5,921 bases of DNA from an uncultured Ruminococcus sp. (GTDB lineage: Bacteria; Bacillota; Clostridia; UBA1212; UBA1255): positions 1 to 5,921 of the forward strand of contig CACZOW010000014.1 in assembly GCA_902782885.1 (NCBI GenBank), given 5' to 3'. A program made the translations under genes and the position numbers. Under the pieces are notes generated by a model, which did no database searches, was not told the DNA's origin, and worked only from the letters and a program-made list of their open reading frames with translations. The number at the start of each line of letters is the position of its first letter. Positions within the stretch are counted from its first letter, which is position 1. Below, piece by piece: positions 1 to 5,921 of the stretch.

Positions 1-1773
1 TACGTGCGCCTCACGGTATCCGGTGAAAAAGGTCAGAAATACAAGATCGAATACGCGGAGATGCTGGACGAAGCCGGCAAGTTCTTCCCCAACACCACCG
101 CCCATAAACCGTATCACGAATATAAACTTTCCGGCGGTAACGACGTCATAGAACCGCGCTTTTTCTACACCGGCTTCCGGTATATACGGGTCACGCCCCC
201 TTCCGGAGTGGAGCCCGATCCGGACTGGTTCACCGCATGCTTCGTGAGCGACGACCTGGACCAGACCGGTTTCTTCGAATCCTCCGACGAGCGCCTTAAC
301 CAGGTATTTCACATGTACCTGATGGCGCAGCGGTCGAATCTGGTGAGCAACTACACGGATTGCCCCCAGCGCGAGAAAAACGGCTGGACCGGCGACGCCT
401 CCGTGACCAAAGAAGCGGCCGCCGCGGTGCTGAGCGACTGGTCGACTGCGGAAGCGTTCCTTGACACCATGATGATGGATATCAAGCCGGACGGGCGGCC
501 GCAGATCGTTGTCCCCACCGTATCCACCGGCGAAAGCGGCGCGCAGTACGACATTACCTGGGCTTCGGCCTATTTCGTGTTCCCCTATCAGCTGTACCTC
601 AACACCGGGGACAAATACTATATCGAACGCTCGTACAAACAGCTGGAGAAAGTGTTCGAATACGCCCGGAGCTACGATAAGGAAGGCAACGGACTGGTTA
701 CGCACAACGTTTACGGCGACTGGGTCGGCTACGATTCCAACCAGGGCAAGCTGGACACCGGTTTTCTTTCGGCGGCGTATTTCTATTACTGCGGTTCGCT
801 GCTCAGCGAGATGCTGGAGATCGTCGGGGAGCCGCACGCGGAGCTCGACGGTTATCTGGCTAAAGTTCAGAAAACACTCAGCGAACGGTATTTCAAAACA
901 GACTTTTACAGCACTCCGACGCAGACCGCCAACGCGCTTGCGCTGGATCTGGGGCTCGCCTCGGCGGGCGAACGCGCCGCGGCGCTGGCCGCGCTGGTCA
1001 AAGCTTCCGAGGACAACGGCCGCACCCTTAAGACCGGCGTGCTGGGCACAAAATCCATATACGGCGCCCTCAGCGCGGCGGGATACCACAAGCTGCTGCG
1101 GGATATGACCGTTTCCCACGATAAATGCTCCTTCGGCTACATGATCGACCACGGCGCCACTACGCTCTGGGAATACTGGGACAAAGCCGGCGATGCTTTC
1201 AACTCGAATCTCTCCCCCGGAGCCGCGTACTGGGATTCGCAGAACCACGTGATGCTGGGCGGCGGCGCGGCCGTGTGGATGCTCAAAGGTCTCGGCGGCA
1301 TCACCAACACCGGTGCGGGCTACAGTACCGTTACGCTGAAACCCGGGCTCGAAAGCGGCCTGTCCCATGTATCCGCACGCATCGGCACGCTGATCGGGCA
1401 ATTCGTTTCCGACTGGACGTTCGAAGGCGGCAAGCTGACCTGGGACGTGGAGATCCCCGCGAATGTGCGGGCAACGGTAGCGTTTCCGCTCTCCGGAGTA
1501 AGCAGTCTGTACGAATCCGGCACGGACATTTTCAGAAAAAACGCGGGAGATATAACGTTTGCGGGCACGGACAGCGACGGTTCACTGCTGTATACGCTCG
1601 GAAGCGGAGTTTACCATTTCAGCACCGAAGGCAGCGCCATCCCAGGGGGCACCGTCAATAACGTTTCAGACGAATCCCGCACACTCAAAATAGTGCTGGG
1701 CGTGGTGGCGGGTCTGGCGGCAATTGCCGCCGCGGCCGCCGTGATAATATTGACGAAAAAGAAGAAGAGTTGA
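1..1773 (+). CDS. GH78 alpha-L-rhamnosidase-like enzyme, 5'-truncated by the window, with C-terminal membrane anchor
   Basis: Likely hydrolyses terminal alpha-L-rhamnose from glycans outside the cell, by an inverting mechanism. The frame is open from base 1 (TAC), so the GTG at 4 is internal; residues are numbered here from TAC. Residues 1 to about 75 match the conserved family domain (Bac_rhamnosid, with PRFFYTGFRYIRV). About 85-435 is the (alpha/alpha)6 catalytic domain, and about 436-545 the C-terminal beta-sandwich. The hallmark DCPQREKNGWTGD starts at D120; D120, E125 (general acid) and D132 align, from memory, with D567, E572 and D579 of Bacillus GL1 RhaB. GATTLWE gives E391 as general base (RhaB E841). 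GDW (239-241) and NH (415-416) are also present. Residues 564-584 form a hydrophobic helix followed by TKKKKS, a tail anchor without an LPXTG motif. The signal peptide and N-terminal beta domains, usual in a family of about 900-1100 residues, would lie upstream. Family assignment is firm; the substrate is inferred. Confidence 0.93.
   Translation, partial: YVRLTVSGEKGQKYKIEYAEMLDEAGKFFPNTTAHKPYHEYKLSGGNDVIEPRFFYTGFRYIRVTPPSGVEPDPDWFTACFVSDDLDQTGFFESSDERLNQVFHMYLMAQRSNLVSNYTDCPQREKNGWTGDASVTKEAAAAVLSDWSTAEAFLDTMMMDIKPDGRPQIVVPTVSTGESGAQYDITWASAYFVFPYQLYLNTGDKYYIERSYKQLEKVFEYARSYDKEGNGLVTHNVYGDWVGYDSNQGKLDTGFLSAAYFYYCGSLLSEMLEIVGEPHAELDGYLAKVQKTLSERYFKTDFYSTPTQTANALALDLGLASAGERAAALAALVKASEDNGRTLKTGVLGTKSIYGALSAAGYHKLLRDMTVSHDKCSFGYMIDHGATTLWEYWDKAGDAFNSNLSPGAAYWDSQNHVMLGGGAAVWMLKGLGGITNTGAGYSTVTLKPGLESGLSHVSARIGTLIGQFVSDWTFEGGKLTWDVEIPANVRATVAFPLSGVSSLYESGTDIFRKNAGDITFAGTDSDGSLLYTLGSGVYHFSTEGSAIPGGTVNNVSDESRTLKIVLGVVAGLAAIAAAAAVIILTKKKKS
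1761..1769 (+). promoter_or_regulatory. Ribosome binding site of the ABC ATPase gene, inside the rhamnosidase's Lys codons
   Basis: The purine run GAAGAAGAG lies 7 bases before the ATG at 1777. It is formed by the Lys-Lys-Lys-Ser codons that end the upstream gene, so one stretch encodes the basic cytosolic tail of the membrane anchor and also serves as a weak Shine-Dalgarno. There is no room for a better site, because the stop codon TGA (1771-1773) is only 3 bases from the ATG. Translation of the ATPase is therefore probably coupled to that of the hydrolase. Confidence 0.55.
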
Positions 1774-1776
1774 AAT

Positions 1777-2478
1777 ATGAGTTTCATTAGTCTGGACAAA
1801 GTATATAAACGGTACCGCACCGGCAACGTGGTCATCGAAGCCGCCAAAGGGATGAGCTTTGACATCGAACGCGGCGAACTGGCGGTGATCGTCGGACCTT
1901 CCGGCAGCGGCAAGACCACGATCCTGAACATTCTGGGCGGCATGGACAATTCCGATGAAGGCAAAGTGGAAGTTGACGGCGTGCAGATCCAGAATTACTC
2001 GCGCAAGCAGCTGATCGAATACCGCCGCCGCAAAGTCGGGTTTATTTTTCAGTTCTACAACCTGATACCCAACCTGACCGCGCGGGAGAACGTGGAGCTG
2101 GCGGCGCAGATCACGCCGGACTTCATACCGGCGGAGGAGATCCTCGCTCAGGTGGGACTGGAAGACCGGATGGACAACTTCCCCGCTCAGTTGTCCGGCG
2201 GCGAACAGCAGCGGGTGTCGATTGCCCGCGCGCTGGCCAAAAAGCCCGCACTGCTGCTGTGCGACGAGCCTACCGGCGCGCTGGATTACGCCACCGGCAA
2301 AAAGATCCTCAGCCTGCTTCAGGATACGTCGAAGCAGGAAAACATGACTGTTATAATCGTGACGCATAACTCCGCGCTCACCGCCATGGCCGACGTGGTC
2401 ATCCACGTCAAGAGCGGCGAAGTCGTCAAGATCGTGCGCAACCCCGCGCCGCTTTCCGCCGGGGAGATCGAGTGGTAA
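1777..2478 (+). CDS. ABC transporter ATP-binding protein, MacB/LolD/FtsE type
   Basis: Cytosolic ATPase (233 residues, normal length for a stand-alone subunit) that powers an FtsX-type permease. All nucleotide-binding motifs are intact: Walker A GPSGSGKTT (40-48, K46), Q-loop Q92 in FQFYNLIPNLT, signature LSGGEQQRVSIARA (139-152), Walker B LLLCDEPTGALD (159-170, catalytic E164), and H-loop H197 in VTHN. The FQFYNLIPxLTARENV stretch and DEPTGALD are typical of the MacB/LolD/FtsE class rather than of importers. The C-terminus (IRNPAPLS-like, ending IEW) resembles ATPases that I recall pairing with large fused permeases in Clostridia. It starts 3 bases after the rhamnosidase stop, and its TAA shares one base with the ATG of the permease, so the two subunits are made together. 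The transported or mechanically acted-on substrate cannot be read from the sequence. Confidence 0.96.
   Translation: MSFISLDKVYKRYRTGNVVIEAAKGMSFDIERGELAVIVGPSGSGKTTILNILGGMDNSDEGKVEVDGVQIQNYSRKQLIEYRRRKVGFIFQFYNLIPNLTARENVELAAQITPDFIPAEEILAQVGLEDRMDNFPAQLSGGEQQRVSIARALAKKPALLLCDEPTGALDYATGKKILSLLQDTSKQENMTVIIVTHNSALTAMADVVIHVKSGEVVKIVRNPAPLSAGEIEW
2461..2466 (+). promoter_or_regulatory. Ribosome binding site of the permease gene
   Basis: GGGGAG lies inside the last codons of the ATPase gene. It is 11 bases from the ATG at 2478, rather long, and 5 bases from an in-frame GTG at 2472. The ATG overlaps the ATPase stop as TAATG, an arrangement that supports re-initiation, so I prefer it. The GTG would only add Met-Val at the N-terminus. 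Confidence 0.5.
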
Positions 2479-5400
2479 TGAGAAACGCGGCTTTCCGGAA
2501 CACGCTGCGCTCCGTATGGCGCACGCGGTCAAGATATATTTCCATATTGCTTATCGTGGCGCTGGGCGTGGGCTTTTTCGCGGGCGTTAAAGCCAGCAGA
2601 CCCGATATGATCCGCTCCACGGACATATACTCCGACCGGCAGAATCTGATGCATTTCCGGCTGGTATCCACGTGGGGATTCGACGCGGCGGATATTGACG
2701 CGCTGCGTTCACAGGCAGACTGTACGGCGGAGCCGTCGTATTTTGTCGACACCGTGATCAACGACGGCAGCAGCGAGTCGGAGGCGCGCCTTATCGCGTA
2801 CCGTCCGGACAATCCCGTAAACAAGCTCTGGCTCAAAGACGGCCGCTTCCCGGCAAGCCCCGGCGAGTGCGTCGTTGACAACAAATCTCCCTGCGAGATC
2901 GGCTCCGTCCTCCGTCCGGTATCCCCTTCCGCTTCTGACAACCTGTCTGTCCCCGAGTTTAAAGTCGTCGGCCATTTTTATTCGTCGATGTACGTTTCGG
3001 ATTTCGAGCACGGCAACACTACCGTGGGCGACGGCTCCATCGACCATATTTTGTTCGTGCCCGAAGAGGCTTTCACGACTCCGTATTATTCTGAAGTATA
3101 TCTGGTCTTCGGGGACCTGACCGCCGAGACCGTTTACACCGACGGATACGACCGGGCCGAAGCGCGGCACAGATCCGAACTGGAAGCATTGGCAGCCTCG
3201 GCCGCGTCGGACCGTAAGGAGCGCACGTTCCGCGACGCTAACGCGCAGATAGAGGCGGCTGAGAGCGAAATTGCCGACGGTGAAGCGCAGCTGACAGAAG
3301 GCCGCCGGGAACTGGACGCCGCAAAGACAGAGCTTGACGACGGGGCGAAGCTGCTTGCCGAAGCCGGGCCGCTGCTTGCCGAAAAACGCGCCGACCTGGA
3401 GACCGCAAAGCAGCAGCTGACCGAAGGCGAAAATGAATATAAAGTCAAAAACGCCGAGGCCGCCGAAGCAGCCGCGAAGCTGATAGAAGCACGCCGCGAA
3501 TATACGGAAGGCTTTGAAGAATACACAGCCGGGGCGCTGGAAGCGGAGCGGGAACTTTCTAAAGCGCGCGAGGAGATCAGCAACGCCGAACTCCGGCTGG
3601 ACAGCGCCAAAACCGAACTGGACAATGCCGAAACGCTGTACAGCACCATCCGCCCGATCTACGACGAAGCAGCCCGGGTGTATGCCGAACTGGAAGCGCG
3701 TTACGAAGAAATAATCAAAGAACTTTCCGAGCGCACGGATATCGATCTTGAAAATCATGCCGGGCTCATCCGCACTGAACTGGACCGTGCGGGCGAATAC
3801 CTGCGATCCGTCGAGGCCAGACTTAACGAGTCAAAAGCCGAACTGGACGCGCGCCGGGCGGAATATGACGCGTATGTGACCGAACTGAAAGCCGCCAAAG
3901 CAGAGTACGAAGCACGCAAAAGCGAAGCGGACCGCGAGCTGGCAGTGGCGGAATACAAACTGTCGGAAGCCAAAAAAGAGATAGAGGCCGGAGAGGATCT
4001 GCTGCTGGAGGGTCAGGCTGAACTGGCCGCCGCCCGCATGCAGCTGGACGACGCCGCGAAGCAGATTGAAACGGGAGAGGCAGAACTGGCCGCCGCGGAA
4101 CTGGAATTCAGCAATAAACAGGCGGAGTATGAAGAAGGGCTTGCACAGTACGAAGCCGGCGAAGCGGAATATTCGGCCAATTCAGAAAAGCTCGCCGCCG
4201 CCAAAGCCGAACTTGATTCAAAAAAGAACGAACTGGCCGCGCTCACCGAGCCCGAGTGGTTCATATTCACCCGCTCGGACAACGGCGGCTATGAAGAGTA
4301 CGGCGAGAACGCGGAACGCATCGGCAATATTGCCAAAGTCTTCCCCGCCTTCTTCATCCTGGTGGCCGCGCTGGTGTGCATCACCGCCATGACGCGCATG
4401 GTGGGAGAGGAACGCACGCAGATCGGCACGCTGAAGGCGCTGGGCTACTCCGGTGCGCGCATATTGGGAAAATATATGTTTTACTGCCTGTCCGCCACGT
4501 TCCTGGGCTGCGTGCTGGGCCTTTCCGTAGGCTTCAAACTTTTCCCGTACGTGATCGCCAAAGCGTACTCCATCATGTATCAGATCAGGGTGCTGGAAAT
4601 TCCCTTCATCTGGAAGGACGCGCTGATCATTACCGGTATAAGTCTCGCGCTGGCGGCGCTCACGGTGGCGCTGTGCTGCTGGAAAGTAATGCGTCCTATG
4701 CCCGCGAGCCTGATGCGTCCCGAGGCCCCCGCCGCGGGCAAACGCGTGCTGCTGGAACGCGTCAGTTTTTTCTGGAACCGCCTGTCCTTCTTCCGCAAGG
4801 TGACGGTCCGCAACATATTCCGCTACAAAAAGCGCATGATCATGACGCTGGTCGGAATTATGGGCTGCACCGCGCTGATGCTGTGCGGTCTGGGATTGCG
4901 GGACTCGATATCGGATATCGTGGACAAACAGTTTGACAGCGTTATGCGCTTCGACGGAATGATCGTGACCGAAGGGCTGGACGATACCGGCCGCGAGGAG
5001 ATCCGCGCCGCGCTGCGCAAATTCGATCCCGGGGCATCAGATCTGGCGGCAATGCAGAAATCCTACCATGTCTCCTCTCCCGCCGCTTCGCGCAGTTCAT
5101 ACCTGATCGTGCTGGAGGACGCGGCCAAAGCCTCGCATCTGCTGGGGCTTAAAAACCGCACTTCCGGTCAAAAATACGAGCTGCGGCCGGGCGGCGCGCT
5201 GATCACGGAAAAACTTGCCGCACAGCTGGGCGTGGGTCCCGGGGACAACATCAGCGTTGCCGTCTCCGACACGCTCACGGGCAATGTGCGCATTGACGGC
5301 GTTATCGAAAACTACATCTATCACTACGTATACATATTGCCCGAGACCTACACCGAACTATCCGGAGAAAGCCCCGCGTACAACACGGTATTCGTGCAGT

Positions 5401-5921
5401 ACAGCGCCAGGGGCGACGCCGAAGAGCAGCTGGCGGAGGAGATCCTGAAGTCCGACCAGGTGCTTACGATGACGATGCAGTCCGCGATCCGCAAAATGTT
5501 CTCCAGAATGATGGAGGCGCTCAACGCCGTGGTATTCGTGCTGATCTTTTCCGCGATCCTGCTGGCGGTGATCGTGCTTTACAATCTGGCCAGCATTAAT
5601 ATTGCCGAACGCACGCGTGAAATCGCCACTCTCGAAGTGCTGGGCTTCCGCGACGGCGAAGTGGCAAAGTACATATTCAGGGAAAGCATCGCGTTGTCCG
5701 TGATCGGCGCGGTGCTGGGGCTGGGGCTTGGCCGGCTGCTGGCGGATTTCGTGATCAAAACAGCCGAGATCGATCTGGTGATGTTCGGCCGCGAGGTCCA
5801 CGTGCTGAGCTACGTGCTGGCGGCGGCAATGACCATCGTGTTCTCGCTGCTGGTCAATCTCTTCATGACCCGTTTCGTGCGCCGCATCAGCATGGTCGAG
5901 GCGCTGAAATCAGTGGATTAA
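2478..5921 (+). CDS. FtsX-family ABC permease, two fused halves, with large extracellular coiled coil
   Basis: Membrane subunit (1147 residues from the ATG) paired with the preceding ATPase. Hydrophobic segments suggest eight helices at about 20-38, 622-640, 666-690, 714-736, 787-806, 1014-1036, 1068-1093 and 1108-1132, with both ends cytosolic and Arg-rich flanks inside. This is two MacB-like 1+3 units in one chain, so one permease plus two ATPases would make a complete transporter. Residues 39-215 are a MacB-type extracellular domain (DGRFPASPGECVVD, FKVVGHF). A coiled coil follows at about 251-586, and the domain returns to the membrane through EPEWFIFTRSDNGGY. The second extracellular domain is 807-1013. 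FtsX motifs follow the second helix of each half: MVGEERTQIGTLKALGYS (641-658) and IAERTREIATLEVLGF (1042-1057). The C-terminus MVEALKSVD is family-like, so the gene is complete. Relatives are annotated as putative transport permeases without known substrate; export, lipid extrusion or FtsEX-like force transmission are all possible. Confidence 0.94.
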   Translation: MRNAAFRNTLRSVWRTRSRYISILLIVALGVGFFAGVKASRPDMIRSTDIYSDRQNLMHFRLVSTWGFDAADIDALRSQADCTAEPSYFVDTVINDGSSESEARLIAYRPDNPVNKLWLKDGRFPASPGECVVDNKSPCEIGSVLRPVSPSASDNLSVPEFKVVGHFYSSMYVSDFEHGNTTVGDGSIDHILFVPEEAFTTPYYSEVYLVFGDLTAETVYTDGYDRAEARHRSELEALAASAASDRKERTFRDANAQIEAAESEIADGEAQLTEGRRELDAAKTELDDGAKLLAEAGPLLAEKRADLETAKQQLTEGENEYKVKNAEAAEAAAKLIEARREYTEGFEEYTAGALEAERELSKAREEISNAELRLDSAKTELDNAETLYSTIRPIYDEAARVYAELEARYEEIIKELSERTDIDLENHAGLIRTELDRAGEYLRSVEARLNESKAELDARRAEYDAYVTELKAAKAEYEARKSEADRELAVAEYKLSEAKKEIEAGEDLLLEGQAELAAARMQLDDAAKQIETGEAELAAAELEFSNKQAEYEEGLAQYEAGEAEYSANSEKLAAAKAELDSKKNELAALTEPEWFIFTRSDNGGYEEYGENAERIGNIAKVFPAFFILVAALVCITAMTRMVGEERTQIGTLKALGYSGARILGKYMFYCLSATFLGCVLGLSVGFKLFPYVIAKAYSIMYQIRVLEIPFIWKDALIITGISLALAALTVALCCWKVMRPMPASLMRPEAPAAGKRVLLERVSFFWNRLSFFRKVTVRNIFRYKKRMIMTLVGIMGCTALMLCGLGLRDSISDIVDKQFDSVMRFDGMIVTEGLDDTGREEIRAALRKFDPGASDLAAMQKSYHVSSPAASRSSYLIVLEDAAKASHLLGLKNRTSGQKYELRPGGALITEKLAAQLGVGPGDNISVAVSDTLTGNVRIDGVIENYIYHYVYILPETYTELSGESPAYNTVFVQYSARGDAEEQLAEEILKSDQVLTMTMQSAIRKMFSRMMEALNAVVFVLIFSAILLAVIVLYNLASINIAERTREIATLEVLGFRDGEVAKYIFRESIALSVIGAVLGLGLGRLLADFVIKTAEIDLVMFGREVHVLSYVLAAAMTIVFSLLVNLFMTRFVRRISMVEALKSVD
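3228..4235 (+). other. Coding segment for an extracellular antiparallel coiled-coil hairpin (permease residues 251-586)
   Basis: This part of the permease gene encodes low-complexity Ala/Glu/Leu/Lys-rich helix with motifs such as AELDARR, TELDNAE and AELAAA. Core positions read by hand: I/L/Y/A every seven residues from 258 to 349, then a jump of eleven to 360 and heptads to 381. After a middle segment, heptads run from 435 to 477, jump eleven to 488, then fifteen consecutive core positions run to 586. The residue three after each Leu/Tyr is mostly Ala or Gly, the pattern of tightly packed antiparallel helices. It sits between the first and second membrane helices, so it should lie outside the cytoplasmic membrane. 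Function is unknown. Confidence 0.85.

Noticed and set aside
1721..1741. GC-rich inverted-repeat-like bases (CCGCCGCGGCCGCC) near the end of the hydrolase gene, as a possible terminator
   Set aside because: It lies inside the coding sequence of the anchor helix, has no U-tract after it, and is what a run of Ala codons produces in a GC-rich gene.
1724..1750. Possible promoter before the ATPase gene (TTGCCG with TAATAT-like box)
   Set aside because: The spacing is about 15 bases, the -35 match is poor, and the bases are explained by Ala and Ile codons of the membrane helix. The 3-base gap and coupled layout make an operon the simpler reading.
1672..1752. LPXTG-type cell-wall sorting signal at the end of the hydrolase
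   Set aside because: Helix plus basic tail are present, but the sequence before the helix (NNVSDESRTLK) has no LPXTG or close variant, so I call it a plain membrane anchor.
1666..2532. Long open frame on the minus strand (about 288 codons) opposite the ATPase gene
   Set aside because: It is the antisense shadow of a gene with intact Walker and signature motifs. Its translation is rich in His, Arg and Gly, has no recognisable domain, and spans three real gene boundaries. Long antisense frames opposite GC-rich ABC ATPase genes are common artefacts.
3134..3649. Ser/Ala-rich minus-strand open frame
   Set aside because: Its near-uniform Ser/Ala/Arg composition is the direct complement of the Glu/Ala/Leu codons of the coiled coil; it is not a credible gene.
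2709..3758. Minus-strand open frame of about 349 codons opposite the permease
   Set aside because: Its composition (Phe, Gly, Arg, Val-rich) mirrors the codon bias of the permease on the other strand, with no family signature. The + strand reading is clearly a family-wide conserved protein.
3225..4244. Coiled coil as a separate fused protein such as an SMC, myosin-like or phage tape-measure domain
   Set aside because: The segment is flanked on both sides by parts of one MacB-type extracellular domain and sits in frame between the first and second membrane helices. The similarity is only the general composition of coiled coils.

Overview
The window is a compact, gene-dense stretch carrying three genes on the + strand and nothing else convincing. 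They are the 3' part of a glycoside hydrolase family 78 (alpha-L-rhamnosidase-like) gene, open at the left edge, then an ABC transporter ATPase of the MacB/LolD/FtsE type, then a very large FtsX-type ABC permease whose stop codon is the last three bases of the window. There are no RNA genes, mobile elements, CRISPR arrays or intergenic stretches of useful length. The first two genes are separated by 3 bases and the next two overlap by one base (TAATG), so all three look like one transcription unit whose promoter and terminator lie outside the window.

The sequence is moderately GC-rich. The permease architecture is one I know mainly from Bacillota (Clostridia, often gut lineages): two fused FtsX halves, with a long coiled coil inserted in the first extracellular loop and an ending like MVEALKSVD. 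The ATPase has the same flavour (TGALDYATGK, and a C-terminus ending IEW). The hydrolase ends in a single membrane helix and a Lys-rich tail, which suits an enzyme held on the outer face of a cytoplasmic membrane. I therefore infer a Gram-positive-type anaerobe, probably a Clostridia relative; the genus cannot be told from the sequence.

How the genes work together: the ATPase and permease clearly form one transporter (two ATPase copies per fused permease). The GH78 enzyme appears to be made in the same operon and anchored at the same membrane, facing outward. A functional link is an inference from spacing only. The permease could be an FtsEX/MacB-like mechanotransmission or extrusion machine working near surface rhamnosides or rhamnose-containing wall polymers, or the linkage could be incidental.

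The most notable structure is the roughly 335-residue extracellular coiled coil of the permease. Read by hand, it resolves into two heptad-repeat arms with Leu/Tyr three residues before Ala/Gly in the core. Each arm carries one four-residue register shift, and the two shifts are equidistant from a non-heptad segment at the middle. This predicts a long antiparallel hairpin of about 25 nm with its tip near residues 417-425.
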